From the NCBI GenBank assembly GCA_022828595.1, contig JAKGHH010000003.1, positions 58,889,759-58,953,758 on the forward strand: a stretch of 64,000 nt of DNA, read 5' to 3'. Under the pieces are notes generated by a model. The model ran no database searches and had not been told where the DNA came from. It worked only from the letters and a program-made list of their open reading frames with translations. Below are positions 47,696 to 59,667 of this stretch, piece after piece. Position numbers and translations under genes: made by a program. Origin of the DNA: Nelumbo lutea (Eukaryota > Streptophyta > Magnoliopsida > Proteales > Nelumbonaceae). Numbering within the stretch: the stretch's first letter is position 1; every line of letters starts with the position of its first letter.

Positions 47696-49143
47696 GGTTT
47701 GTGGAATGGAAAGGTGAAATGGAATATTCTAGAATATTCTTCGTTTCCCATGTTTGGTTTGGGGGATGTCATGAGATGAGATGGAAAAAAAAGAGAGAGA
47801 GAGATCATAAATCATTGTTTTAAAAGGGTTGAGCCTTTGAGACATGAGACGAGGCACACAAATTTTTCCTCAAGGCTTAAGCCTCATAATTTTAATGTGA
47901 GGCTTATATCTCTATTAGAATGAGGTGCAAGTACTAAGCTAGCCTCAAGGCATAAAAAGGTGTAAGCCTCAAATATTAGTGATTATTTAATGATTTAATA
48001 TAAAAATATATTTATGCATTTTTATAGTTTAAAATATATGGAATAAGCACTTCAATAATTATGTGCTGAAAAAGGTTAAAGAAAAAAAAAAAAAACAATA
48101 GAGTAAATCAAGTTCTATTAGTTGTTCTTAGTGTTATAGGAAAGTTCAATGAAAAAAGGGCCAATCAAGTTTTCTTATTATTCTAAATCTAACATTCTGA
48201 GTTTATTATTTTTCTCATGTCTTTTTTCAATGAACTTATTCTTTTTATTTATGTTTTCCATGGATCAATCAATTATTTTATGTTTGGTTTTAATAAAAAG
48301 GTGGTTTGTAAAGGTTTCCCTACATTCCCCTTCCTTTCCCTTTTCCTTTAAACCAAACACAGCCTTAAGGTATTTCCATTGTTCTAAATTTGTCATTTGA
48401 ATAATTTAAGAACTTTGAATTTTGAAAATGAAATGTAAAATGTTTATAATTGTTAGTTGGCTAGTTATTATTTTATTCAATGCTTAAAAACTAAAGTTTG
48501 CTGTTTATAAACTTATATTTTATGGATATTTGCACCTTCTATCATTCTAACTTGGTATATAAGATGCTATTTGTATTATTTATGAACTTTAATGATATTT
48601 TGTTTTAATTTTTAAGGCTTAATCCTCACCTTTTTTGACCAATACGCCTCAACTATGCCTTTAGCATTTTAAAACCTTGTCATAGATCTCAATTTTTGGA
48701 ATGTCATATCCCACCATTTTGATAGGAAACAAGTGGAAAAAAGGAGGAGAAACTTGTTTAAAATAGAAAATCCTTGTAGTATTTTTTATGAGTTAATATT
48801 AGACCCATGGCCCATTAATAAATTATTAGTTATTTAATAAGATAGTATTCAAATAATTTAATTAAAATTAATTAATAAATAAATTAAAATAGTTTAACAA
48901 TAAACAAAAATAGTTAATAAGTAATGAATAATTAAATAATTATTTTATTATTAATTTACTTAGTAAATAAACAATAAAAATTATTAATTACTTCATAATT
49001 CATATTAATAAACTAAAATTTGAAATAATAATGCTTAATTGAGAAAAAATGGAACATGAAAAATTTCAACCCATTTTCCCTTTCCTATCCCATCTCATCC
49101 TTTCTCATTCCACCAAAATCTTCCCTTAAATCAAACAAAGTCT
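47696..49143. mobile_element. Tourist-like element interrupted by a MITE
   Basis: Left GGTTCCATTTGGTTTGTGGA; right ATCTTCCCTTAAATCAAACA ending AAGTCT; TAA at 47693-47695 and 49144-49146. Matching CATGAGATGAGATGG (left) and CCATCTCATCC (right) arms support one element of about 580 bp before the insertion at 47814-48680. Confidence 0.55.
47814..48680. mobile_element. hAT-like MITE with GAGGC/GCCTC arms
   Basis: 867 bp, ATTGTTTTAAAAGGGTTGAG...CATTTTAAAACCTTGT. Flanks CATAAATC (47806-47813) and CATAGATC (48681-48688) match at 7 of 8. A half Tourist MITE (48296-48368, ending CCAAACACAGCC) is embedded. Confidence 0.75.
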
Positions 49144-49146
49144 TAA

Positions 49147-50285
49147 AATAATCATTTTTCTAACTTTTCTATGTTTTGCTTTGCATGGAAAATAAACCTT
49201 TTTTAAGCCATTTAGAAATAAACCTAAATAGTTGAGAAATTAAATGCATGATATCTAAGATATGAATTAAGGGTTCGAATCTCTGTTTGGGAAATGATTA
49301 ATTACTACTCCCTTTTTGACAAATGATCATTTTCCATTGTCATTTTCAAATACTATCAACATGCTAATTCTTGGAAAATCTTTCTTTTCCTTCATCTTAC
49401 ATGCAACACCTATCAACATGCTAATGGACAAAATCAAAACGACCTAATTAAAGGAAATTTAGGGTTTGGGGCTTCGTAGCCTTCATTACTTAATGAGCCC
49501 CGAAAAATGATGTTGCTAAGGGGTAAGTTGGATACATCTAATTGTGAAAAAAATTGATTACTAGTAGTTAGATGTCCAACTACCTCATTTTCAGGGATGG
49601 GCAGGAGGGGTCCATGGTGACAAAGACAGTAATGACTCCTATGTAGAGAGTGGCGGAGACCATGCACATCCAATGGCATAGCTTGAATTATGTTAATAAG
49701 GGCTTGTCTAGCATGATAGTCATTGTAATACTGACATATTATATATGGTATGATGGTATACTCACCATGAGTCACCATTTAGAACAAAGAATCTCAAAAT
49801 AAGAAAAGCATATTACGTTAAATACCATGTTAGGCTGTCAACTGATTCCTAATATTCTAATATTGATCTGATTACTTGGATTTAGATGTTAATACCTATA
49901 TTCATTTTAGTAATCGGATTAGATGCGAATTTAACTCTATCCCATTTGATAAAAATTTGAGACCGATTATATGCATGTAATATATAAACATACATAAATA
50001 TTATATAATATACTATTTTATATACATTTTTATATATGTTTAAGTAAAAAATACTCATTTTTTCTTTATTTTAATGATGATAGAGTAGAGTCAGATTAAA
50101 TCCAAATCTGGTCTAAGTGATATTTCGGGTCGAATTTAGATGTAGTCAAATCCGACCCCATATCAGCACTACACCCTAATGCTCCTTGTGTTTTAATTGG
50201 GCTGCCGGTATGCCATTGGCTTGATAGGCATGCTCTAAATTAGTGTCACATGCTTCTCTCTCTCTCTCTCTCTTACCACTCTTTA
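49147..50285. other. Intergenic spacer with one unassigned open frame
   Basis: A 114-codon frame on the minus strand (49778-49434) shows no domain I recognise and no intron or codon signal, so I do not call it a gene. A possible worn MITE lies at 49830-50175 (TAGGCTGTCAACTGATTCC... CACTACACCCTAA). A (CT)n tract is at 50255-50272. Confidence 0.4.
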
Positions 50286-50286
50286 C

Positions 50287-51435
50287 TCTATAGCATTAAA
50301 AAATTATAAGAATGCCACATATAAGACAAACCCGCTTATATAATTAACTATATAATATTTGAAAATTATAAAAATGTCGCATATAAGACAAATGCATCTT
50401 CTTTACCTTACCATGTAATTGCCTCTATAATATTCAAACATTACAAGAGTGCCACATATAAGACAAAACTCCTTATGTAATTGACTCTATGGCATTCGGA
50501 AATTACAAGAGTGCTACATATAATTATTTATAATTATGCCATCCCTCTTCTCTTTCGCCCAATTCTCTCTCCTCATATTCTCTATCTCAATTTTTATTTA
50601 TTCATTCATTTATTTTATTATTATTATCTAAATATTTTTTTATTTAATAAATTAATTATTTTAATAAATAAATCAGTAAAATAGATGAGATTTGAAATTG
50701 AAAGAGAGATTTTAATAAACATTTATTTATTTATTTTGCTAAATTATTTATTTATTTAGAGATAATTTACTAACAAATTATTCTCTACCCTAGAGACCAA
50801 TATTTAGGGCTATCAATGGGTCGGGTTTGGTTCAAGATAGCCCTAATAAATTTTTATTTTATTCATTTATTTATTTTATTCAATTTAATATATTATTATA
50901 TAAGCATTACTTATTTAAGAAAAACTAGGGCTGAACCAATGGGTTGGGTCTAGCCTGATGGTGATAAATTGACTGAACATAATTATAAGAGTTTTGGTTC
51001 CATGATTTTGTCTCGATTAATTATTGGATTAATTCTTTGATTCTTGTTCTTACCTATCCAGAACTAATTCAGGTCCAGAACTAAATACTTTATGAAATAT
51101 ATAATTTTTTATCTTTCTTGTAATTTTTATCATGTTTCTGGTTTGAAATAGTAAATTTGATAAATAATAGATAAGTTAATATTAGTTAACTATTGTTTTC
51201 AATATAATCAGGTCTATGATTTTATTCCAATTAAATAATTGGTTCAAGATTGGTTCTACCTAGTCCTGACTTGTTAACAACCCTAAACCAAATTGGGGCC
51301 CATTATAGTTATTTACTATTCGTAATAATATAGTTATAATTATTTTACTTAAATGAAATGTAACCTAATTTATTATTGTATGTCCAAATGACATTTTTCT
51401 ATTTTGCCCATGCAAAGCAAGGGCTTCCCCACTAG
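50287..51435 (+). mobile_element. Helitron-like element with repeated 5' ends
   Basis: 3' end: a strong hairpin GCCC-A-TGC-AAA-GCA-A-GGGC (51406-51424), 7 bp, then CTAG (51432-51435) followed by T, the canonical Helitron terminus. The 5' end is placed at TCTATAGCATTAAAAAATTA, similar to the 5' end of the element at 30324. This start is repeated four times (about 50286, 50346, 50423, 50485) with spacing 60-77 bp. Interior is AT-rich, noncoding, with MITE-like TAGGGCT starts at 50806 and 50926. Confidence 0.6.
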
Positions 51436-51658
51436 TATTTCTATATTAAATGCATTGAGATATGATGCTTAAGAACCAAATCTTCTTACTGCATCAAGTT
51501 ATTATATATCCTCATTTACCAGATATAAAGACCATTACCCAACTTTGTTTTTTTGAAGTATTTTATTTCTTTTTAAAATTGCTTACTAAACAAAAAAAAA
51601 ACATTAATGTCATAGAAAAAAAAGGAACTCTAGTTGTTTATATATTAATGTCATAGAG

Positions 51659-52001
51659 TGATACGATTAGCTGAAGAAGAAGAACATGTGGAAAGTCCTA
51701 GGAAAGGTGGCCATGTGATGGTAGGCTGAGGTGGTTATGATTCCAGGCCATTACAGGGGAGAAATGTTGCCAATCATCACAATCATTGGTGTGATTGCAA
51801 TCATTAGTTTGTTATATCTTTACACGTCACCTGATGTAAAGGTCTTCTCTTATAAATAATGTAACTACTACCATGAAAGGCATCAAACCATTTTCCCCCA
51901 AATTTTTGTTGTTCTGTTATTTTCCTTTGGAGCAATGGTTTCCACTATAGCTCGATGTAAGAAGAAGAACTCTTCCCTCCTTATGGAAGAGATCAATATC
52001 A
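51659..52001 (+). repeat. 5' LTR of the chromovirus
   Basis: 343 bp, TGATACGATTAGC...CAATATCA, with TATA box TATAAATA at 51851-51858. It carries about 35-40 bp (around 51777-51810, CAATCATTGGTGTGATTG inverted motif) absent from the 3' LTR. Confidence 0.92.
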
Positions 52002-52004
52002 ATT

Positions 52005-52017
52005 TGGTATCAGAGCC
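52005..52017 (+). other. Primer-binding site (initiator tRNA-Met)
   Basis: TGGTATCAGAGCC, 3 bp after the 5' LTR. Confidence 0.92.
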
Positions 52018-52045
52018 GGGACCAACTTACATCGACAATGCTGAG

Positions 52046-52930
52046 ATGGTCGATGTGGAAGAACACTTCAGTAGCCTGGAAATGACACAAATTGAGATAA
52101 AGGCTAGTCTGGCAAAGATCTTAGATAAACTCAACTCTATGAACTCCACTAACAGATCTCGGTAGGTAGAAAGCTCCAGATCAGGTCTTGGGGCAAATGT
52201 GGCCCCGAATCAAGATCCTAAAGGGTCTATACACACAGGTGGTTCCCTATCCCTTCCACAATGGCAAATCAAAATAGACATACTGAAGTTTGGGGGAACA
52301 AACTTGGACGGATGGCTACTATTGATCAAGTAGTATCTTACCCTCCATGAAGTTCCAAAAGAACAATGGGTCACCATTACGAGTCTGGGTTTTGAAGAAA
52401 AAGTTGTTGAATGGTATTATTGGTTCATTGAACTCCACCCTTAACCATAGTTGCAACAATTAATATCGGAATTACAGGATCGGTTCTGCTAAACTCTAGG
52501 TGAGAATGTAGTGGGACAACTATAGAAGCTGATTCAGACGTCCTCTGTACAAGAATATATCGAGAAATTCCAAAGGTTGTCTTGCCATGTTAAAGGGTTG
52601 ACAAAAGAATATTCAGTAGGATGTTTTGTAGCCGGCCTTAAGCCTAATATTAAGCCTAGGTTCACTAAGTTTGAGCCTACCACTCTGGTGAAGGCTCTCA
52701 GACTTGCTCGTGTGGAAGAGGAAGAGTGGCTTGCAAGGAGGAGACAAACCCAATCTGACCCAGGGAAACTTCGTGTAATCGGAAACCCAACCAAGGTTGT
52801 AACTAGCACGAAGAACCTCCTAGAAATGAAGCGGTTGTCACCTGTAGAGGCACGAGAAAGAAGGGAGCGAGGACTATGTTTTAACTGTGATGAAAAGTGT
52901 ACACCACAACACTGGTGTAAAATCAGAAGT
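52046..52930 (+). pseudogene. gag of the chromovirus
   Basis: One frame throughout with at least six stops (first TAG at 52163-52165). Motifs: LPQWQIKIDILKFGG, EYIEKFQRLSCHVKGLTKEY, VGCFVAGLKPNIKP and zinc knuckle CFNCDEKCTPQHWCK near 52878. No frameshift was seen, so decay here is by point mutation. It would form the capsid. Confidence 0.85.
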
Positions 52931-53551
52931 TATTTTGGATTGTGGATACCATGGAGAATGAAGAGGTAGAAGAAGGTGAAGATTCTAGGGAAGATAAAGA
53001 GATCAAGAAAGAAGGAGATGCACCAGAAATATCCTTACATGCTATCTCAAGAGGAAATTCTTCCCACATGATGTGAATCCGTGGAACTCTTAAGGGCCAA
53101 CAACTCACTAGGCTAGTCAAAAATAGATCATCCCATAATCTCTTGGATTTGGAGGTAGTTGTGAAGGCAAAGTTGTCCATCACCACCGTAAGACCCTTCC
53201 GAGTTTAGGTGGCCAACGGAGACTTCTTGGAAGGAGATGGTAAGTGCTTACGAGTATCCATTAAAACTCCTGGAGGCACTTTAGTTGCTGACTTTCATTT
53301 GCTTCAATTACAAGGATATGATGCTATATTAGGAGCCAAATGGCTCACAACTCTAGGTCTAGTGGTGTGGTATCTTACAAATTTGACTCTACAATATGCA
53401 GATGTCCATGGCAAGCATAAATTACACGGTATCAAGACCCCTTCTCCAAGGATCTTAGGAGCAAAAAAGGCTCTTAAACTCACAATCCAAGGAAGGTCGT
53501 GTCTTCCTTATGCAGTTGGGACCTGTGGTAGAATTCCTAGAAACCTCTGAA
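52931..53551 (+). pseudogene. Aspartic protease of the chromovirus
   Basis: The active-site position reads LVKNRSSHNLLDLE near 53115-53155, so the catalytic Asp-Ser/Thr-Gly triad is lost. The C-terminal half is open from 53209 (VANGDFLEGDGKCLRVSI, YDAILGAKWLTTLGLVVW). Confidence 0.75.
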
Positions 53552-53943
53552 ACTGAACCACAAACAGAGACTCAATTACAAGAATTCATGGATGTCTTTT
53601 AGGTCCCAATAGGACTGCCACCACCCCGGCAGTGTGATCATTCCATACCATTAATTGAGGAAGGAAAGACTATTACCACTCGACCTTACAAATACCCCCA
53701 TGCCCAATGAAAGGAAATAAAGAATATTGTCTCTAAAATGTTGAAGGAAGGGATTATTCAACCAAGCTCCAGCCCCTTCTCCTGACCTATTCTCTTGGTC
53801 AAGAAAAAGGATGGAGGTTGGAGGCTATATGCTAATTACAAGGCTCTTAGTTGAGTGACCATTAAGAACAAGTTCCTAATACCAGTTGTTGACGAATTAA
53901 AAGATGAGCTTTAGGGAGACAAGATCTTTTCTAAGCTTGACCT
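53552..53943 (+). pseudogene. Reverse transcriptase, N-terminal part
   Basis: EFMDVF, then RPYKYPH, MLKEGIIQPSSSPFS, LVKKKDGGWRLYANYKAL and DKIFSKLDL, with stops at several places. It ends where the solo LTR interrupts it; RT resumes at 55846. Confidence 0.85.
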
Positions 53944-55840
53944 TGTTAGACAGTGTATGCCCTTAGCTTTAATCAGATTGATGTACAAATACATTTATTG
54001 TAAATGAATAAAAGTACATTATTGTTTCATGTTGATCTCGGTATGTTTTTATGAAATTACCGTTTAAATTGAACATTAATGAGAGTCATGTTAGTTTATA
54101 ATGTTCTCAACCATTTGATAGACTTGGGGAGTTTATCTTGCTAAGGCTGACACTAATGTGCTGTCAAAGAAGTTGGGGTAGCTTGTCTTAGTTGCTAAGG
54201 TTAGACCCAAAGCACATGCAGTGTGTATTTGGTTGAAACACTAAACCTGGACCATTTTCCAGTTATGCCCTAGACATTGGAGATTGATGGGAAAAATTGG
54301 AAAGCTACACATAACCCCTAGACTTGATTATGGTACTAAACTAGGTGTTGGATTGGATTGTTTTTGATATGGCAATCAATGAGATCCATTGAGGGTCAAA
54401 ACCTAGGGATGTTGGGGCAGTCTAAGAATTCACTTGATTGGTTGATCATGGTGATAGGATCGGTCCCTTTGTCAGAGAAAGTGAATGATAGGGCTTACAC
54501 TCTCTCTAATGGAAACCTAAACTGTCGATAGTAGATTTCAACTGTGTTTGATATTTGGCTTGCAAAATATATATATATTAATGTTTTATGAAAAAGGTTT
54601 TAATTCCCGAAATCCATTTGAGTAGAGAGTGTGACACTATACCTTGAAGCCAGGGGAGAGGTCCTTCCCTATCGGGTAGTTTTGTGATCATTATGGGCCG
54701 AGATGTTAAGTGTAAGAGACCATCAAGGGTTGATTACCTGATGGACTTTATCTTACTTAAGTCCATTGTCCTTGTATCTTCATAGGATGGTTGAATTCAA
54801 TGATCATTTAAGTGTAAATGTTGGCCCATAGTGATGTGCTCAAGGGTTCATTGCATTTAACAATGAATTCGGCCAAGCCTTTTTACAGAGGCTGGGCCGA
54901 ACCCATGTGGACTTATGTGAGGTCATTGTGGGGTCCCATGTCATACAAATCACACCTAAGTTGGCCATGCAACACCCTTGGGTCGTGAGCCTTATATTTG
55001 ATGGGCCTAAGGCCTATAATTAATATGATTAATTAAGTTGTCAAGCTATCATGTGACATGGGGCGAATTTGGGTTTGAATCTAGGTATGAAGCACCTAAT
55101 CTTATAAGAAGATAAGGTATATCTCTAATTAGAGTCCAAATTTGATTTAGATCTGGATTATCTCCTAATTAGATTAGGAGATAGTTCCATAAGAGATTAT
55201 AAAAAAGGAGGGGGCAGACAAGTCCAAGACAACTTCATATTTTTGCAGTTCCGGGTCCTCTCTACACCTTTTTGTCTCCTAGTTTTTCCTTGGTTTGACA
55301 TCAACTATCTAGGACTGATTTAGATAAGTTCTCCCCTGGCAGACAAGTCCAAGACAACTTCATATTTTTGCAGTTTTGGGTTCTCTCTGCACCCTTTTGT
55401 CTCCTAGTTTTTTCCTGGTTTGACATCAGCTATCTAGGACTGATTTAGATAAGTTCTCATATGATTTTTGTAAGAAAAGTCCAGGGACATCAGGGTCATG
55501 ATCCTTAGTTCGATCCAAGTAGTTGGATCTCAGTTTTGTAGAAAAAATGTGTTGTTGAACTAGCTTCAGGAGTACACTACGCCATCTTTAGTGGAGGCTA
55601 GTTTTAGGATTGATTTGGGCATGAACTTTCACCTTGGGATCTGTGTTTGTAGTATTCATATTAGCTATACATCTCCCTCTTTGATTGGTTTCAAGTATGG
55701 TCTGGTTCAATGTAAGACCGATTTTAAAAACTATAGTTTTTCAAAACATTGGGAATTTGATTCCTAGAAGGATTATGAAATTTTCCCAGCTATCTAGCAT
55801 GGTTCGACCATCCATATGATGAATCCTAACCCTTCCAACA
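53944..55840 (+). repeat. Solo LTR, copia-like, inside the chromovirus RT
   Basis: 1,897 bp, TGTTAGACAGTGTATGCCC...CCTTCCAACA, with perfect 5-bp duplication GACCT (53939-53943, 55841-55845). There are no internal genes, so the element was lost by LTR-LTR recombination. A near-full minus-strand relative is at 14491-16412. Younger than the host chromovirus insertion. Confidence 0.88.
55213..55462. repeat. 125-bp tandem duplication inside the solo LTR
   Basis: GGCAGACAAGTCCAAGACAA starts at 55213 and 55338; the units differ at few positions. It lies in the region where LTR transcription would start or end. Confidence 0.85.
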
Positions 55841-55845
55841 GACCT

Positions 55846-56480
55846 CTGGTCAGGATACCATCAGATAAGTGTGAACCCAGCTGATGTCCCTAAAACAGCC
55901 TTCCACACCTCGAAAGGGCATTCTGAGTTCTTGGTAATGCCCTTTGGCCTTACAAATGCCCCGGCTACCTTCCAATCTTTAATAAACCATGTCTTTAAAG
56001 GGTATCTATGAAAGTTCATATTGGTTTTTTTATGACATTCTGGTTTACAGCAAGACTCTTAAGGAACATTTAGAACATTTGAGAACAACCTTGGAAACTC
56101 TAAGAAACCATAAACTATATGCCAAGCGGAGCAAGTGATAGTTTTTTTTCTAAGGAACATTTAGAACATTTCGAACATTTTGAACATTTGAGAACAACCT
56201 TGGAAACTCTGAAAAACCATAAATTGTATGCCAAGTGGAGCAAGTGACAGTTTTCTTCTAAGGAGATTATCTACTTGGGGCATGTTATTTCACAACAAGG
56301 GGTTGTTGTTGATCCTGAGAAGATTCAAGCAATGGTATCTTGGCTTAGGACACAGACCATCAAGGAGTTAAGGGGGTTTCTTGGGTTGATAGGGTACTAC
56401 CGCAAGTTCATTAAGAACTACAGATTGATTATTTCACCTCTTACCAAACTACTTAAGAAGAACAGTTGGCGGTGGGACTA
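55846..56480 (+). pseudogene. Reverse transcriptase, C-terminal part
   Basis: [38 protein letters not shown], and the catalytic region FFYDILVYS near 56030. A tandem duplication (56061-56259) repeats the EHLRTTLETL-N-HKLYAK segment. The thumb and connection are open at 56275-56484 (GHVISQQGVVVDPEKIQAMV, RGFLGLIGYYRKFIKNY). Confidence 0.85.
56061..56259. repeat. Tandem duplication within RT (91 and 108 bp)
   Basis: AAGGAACATTTAGAACATTT begins at 56061 and 56152. The second unit has about 17 extra bp from a local GAACATTTT repeat. Confidence 0.85.
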
Positions 56481-58325
56481 CTGAAAGTGCATTCCAGGCT
56501 CTAAAAGAAACCATGACGTCAACACCAATTTTGGCTCTTTTAGATTTTAGGCAACCATTCACTCTAGAGTGCAATGCTAGTGGATATGGGTTGGAGGTTG
56601 TACTCTCACAAAATGGCAAGTCATTGGATTTTCTTAGGAAGTCCTTTAAGGGTCAGCCCTGCATCTTTCCACCTATGATAAGAAGCTCTTAGCAATGGTG
56701 ACGGCTGTCCAAAAGTGGAGACCATATCTTTTGTGGAGTCGCTTTCACATGCTCACTGATCATAGGAGCTTGTGATACATTCTACAATAACTTCTAACAA
56801 TTCCAACTCAATAACAACTTCTCAATAAATTAATTGGATATGATTATGAGATTAAATATTGAAGAGGGAAAGAAAATGTTTTGGTTGATACCCTCTCATG
56901 ACAAGAAGGGGAGTTGTCAGCAATCTATATGTAGGTTCTCGGGTGGATAGAAGAATTAAAGAAACAGGTATCACGTGATGCTTATCTACAAAAATTAATA
57001 TCTGAGTGTACTATTGGGACTCCTCCTTATGAGTGGAAAGTAAAGCTGTTATGGAAATAGGGTTCTTGAAGGAAGCTATTCACTGAAGCTCATGAAACAC
57101 AAGAATGAGCGCATTCTGGGTATGTAAACATTGTGCAAAAATTGAGGAGAGTGTGATGGTGGAAAGGATAATGAGAAAAAAATGGGTCTGAGAATGTGGC
57201 AATTGCCAAAGGAACAAAAATGAGAATGTTCCCATTCCTGGGTTGTTACAGCTACTGGCAATTCCAACACAAGCTTGGACAAATATCTCCCTAGATTTCA
57301 TTGAAGGTCTGCCTTCTTCAAATAGGAAGACTGCAATACTGTTGGTGGTCGACAGGTTTACTAATTATGGGCATTTTCTACCTCTAGCCCATCCCTACAC
57401 TACTAAGGAAATCACCAAGGATTTAACAGATGGAGTGTTTAAATTGCATGGCCCACCAAGGTCCATAATGAGTGACAGAGACCCCTCCTTCACCAGCAAT
57501 TTCTAGAAGGAGTTGTTTTGAATCCAAGGGACCTAGCTCAACATGAGATCCACCGATCATCCATAGTCAGATGGACAAACGGAAGTCTTGAACCACACCT
57601 TGGAAACTTACCTAAGGGGTTTTGCTAGCACACAACCACATACATGGGCCAAGTGGCTTTCCTTAGCTAAATGGTGGTATAACACCACCTACCATTCAGC
57701 CTCCAAATTCACCCCTTTCCAAACACTATATGGGTACCCCCCCCAACATTGATATTATACATCAAGGGACTACTCAGGTCCTGTCAGAATAAGGGTCATT
57801 CAAGGAGCGTGAAGAAATACTGAGAAAATTGAAGGAGAAGTTGGCAACAATTCAAAATAGAATGAAAAGAATGACTAATAGAAGAAGGACCGAAAGAAAC
57901 TTGCAAGTAGGAAACATGGTATTCTTGCAACTTCAACCATATAGGTAGATCACCATTGCTATGAGAAAGTCCCAAAAATTGTCAGCTTGTTATTATGGTC
58001 CATTCAAGGTTCTAGAGAGAATTTGACAGGTGGCTTATCGCTTGGAACTACCTGTGGAATGTAAAGTTCACCCGGTATTCCATGTGTCTTGGCTTAAGGC
58101 TAAGGTTAGGGAACATGTTCAGAGTAAGCCTGTTCTTCCACCCTATTGATAGATGGCACAATCTTATTTCTATTTTTGGTTGGCGCCTTGTCAAGTGAGG
58201 CCACCAGGCAATAACGAAAGTCGTAGTCACCTGGGAAGGCACAACAATGGAAGATTCCACTTGGGAGGACTGGAATGAGTACTAGAAGAATTTTCTAGGT
58301 TGCAACATTGAGGACAAGGCGGATG
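56481..58325 (+). pseudogene. RNase H, integrase and chromodomain
   Basis: RNase H debris at 56480-56930 (TPILALLDFRQPFTLECNAS-like). Integrase core is open at 57243-57506 (NISLDFIEGLPSS, LLVVDRFTNYGHF, IMSDRDPSFTS). The catalytic Glu follows in SDGQTEVLNHTLETYLRGF near 57570 after stops, so D, D and E are all still readable. C-terminal part: VGNMVFLQLQPYR, YYGPFKVLERI, CKVHPVFHVSWLK. Chromodomain remnant: VVVTWEGTTMEDSTWEDWNEY near 58235. Confidence 0.85.
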
Positions 58326-58327
58326 GT

Positions 58328-58642
58328 AAGGGAGGGTGGATGATATGATTAGCTAAGGAAGAACACATGGCAAGTCCTAGGAAAGGTGGTCATGTGATGG
58401 CAAGCAAAGGCAGCTATGATTCCAGGCCATTATAGGGGAGAAATGCTAATTTGTTATATCTTTACACATTGCCTAATGTAACGGTCTTCTCTTATAAATA
58501 ATGTAGTTGTTGCCATGAAGGGCATCGAACCATTTTTCCCAAATTTTTGTTGTTTTGTTATTTTCCTCTAGATAGGTGGTTTCCACTATAGCTCGGGGTA
58601 AGAAGAAGAACTCTTCCCTCCTCAAGGAAGAGATCGATATCA
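58328..58642 (+). repeat. Polypurine tract and 3' LTR of the chromovirus
   Basis: AAGGGAGGGTGGA (58328-58340), then the LTR TGATATGATTAGC...GATATCA (58341-58642, 302 bp) with TATAAATA at 58492-58499. Confidence 0.92.
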
Positions 58643-58710
58643 TAGAGAGTCCTCTCATGGGTGATGGGATTCTCTACAAGCAAAAATTTTGCACACGCTA
58701 TAAGCTTGGG

Positions 58711-58790
58711 AATCTAGCCACACATTGTGCACATCTCCCCATGAATTAAAAATACATGTGGGAGATATTCCCAACATGTGGTTGGATATT
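58711..58790. repeat. Foldback repeat family, copy D
   Basis: AATCTAGCCACACATTGTGC and CACATCTCCCCATG pair with CATGTGGGAGATATTCCC and AACATGTGGTTGGATATT. Compact, about 80 bp. Confidence 0.7.
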
Positions 58791-58967
58791 ATGTGAACAG
58801 GAAATTTGCTTGGAGGAGATCAAACTCCTTTCATGGTTGAGTCTGGACCTACTACCCACAAACACTACACCGGGGACATCTTAATTGTTATTTAGGGGGG
58901 AGATGTTTCCAATGCACAACTCTAGTGTTAGGTTGGGTACATATTGGTAGTATCTTTGTAGAGATCG

Positions 58968-59136
58968 GATTCAGTCGTCACAATATGGTGCTCACACTAT
59001 ATTCACAACCACTTGCAGTTGTGCATTGGGAATATCTCCAAAGGAATAAAAACATCCAATATGGAGATATTTCCAATACATAATTGCAAGTCACTGTGAG
59101 TTTCGTCTGAGCACTGTTTTGTGAGGACTGAGAATC
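58968..59136. repeat. Foldback repeat family, copy E
   Basis: GATTCAGTCGTCACAATATG, GTGCTCACAC and CACTTGCAGTTGTGCATTGG pair with CCAATACATAATTGCAAGTC, GTGAG..TGAGCAC and GTGAGGACTGAGAATC. Apex GGGAATATCTCCAAAGG / ATGGAGATATTTCC. Confidence 0.75.
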
Positions 59137-59550
59137 TCAGTTCATCTTCTTAGCAAAAAAAAATCAGAGTTTATCTTTGCGGGTAAATCCGAGCTCTCAT
59201 GGAGGCCATGTTGAGCACATCGGGTTGACATCAATTGTACATGTATACCCACTTTATATTGGCTTCAATACCATCTAAACCAATCCAATAATTAAATGTC
59301 ACCTTTACTTAGTTGTACATATGCATTCTTTTTGCATGTGGACTAATGGGAGTCCTGTCCCAATTAGCCCACTTTAGAGAGAGAGGGAGAGAGAAAGAGA
59401 GAGATATGGTGCCCATGAATGTAGAATGTGTGTAGAAGTTTTCATGGTCTAATACTTAAGTCTCTCAAGTCTTAGGAGAGGGTCAAATGGGTTCATGAGA
59501 CCTTTTTCTCTGACTACTCACACCAAGCACACAATGCAAAACAAATCAAA

Positions 59551-59552
<2 letters not shown>

Positions 59553-59593
<41 letters not shown>
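59553..59593. repeat. (TC)n microsatellite
   Basis: 41 bp of uninterrupted TC; a weaker (GA)n tract lies at 59380-59404. Confidence 0.95.
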
Positions 59594-59596
<3 letters not shown>

Positions 59597-59667
59597 AGAA
59601 GAAAGAAAGAATAAAAGAATAAAAAATAAAGAAAAACTTTTTCTATAGTTAAATAGTTGAGCAAACT

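Larger units (their letters stand above)
51659..58642 (+). mobile_element. Chromovirus-type Ty3/gypsy element, complete outline, dead
   Basis: 5' LTR 51659-52001, 3' LTR 58341-58642, perfect 5-bp duplication TAGAG (51654-51658 and 58643-58647), primer-binding site and polypurine tract. Internal order gag, protease, RT, RNase H, integrase, chromodomain. Many stops and frameshifts. RT is split by a 1.9-kb solo LTR. Net element without the insertion is about 5.1 kb, usual for short plant chromoviruses. Confidence 0.93.

Noticed and set aside
49434..49778. 114-residue open frame on the minus strand
   Set aside because: No recognisable domain, no neighbouring exon and no codon signal; it may be chance.
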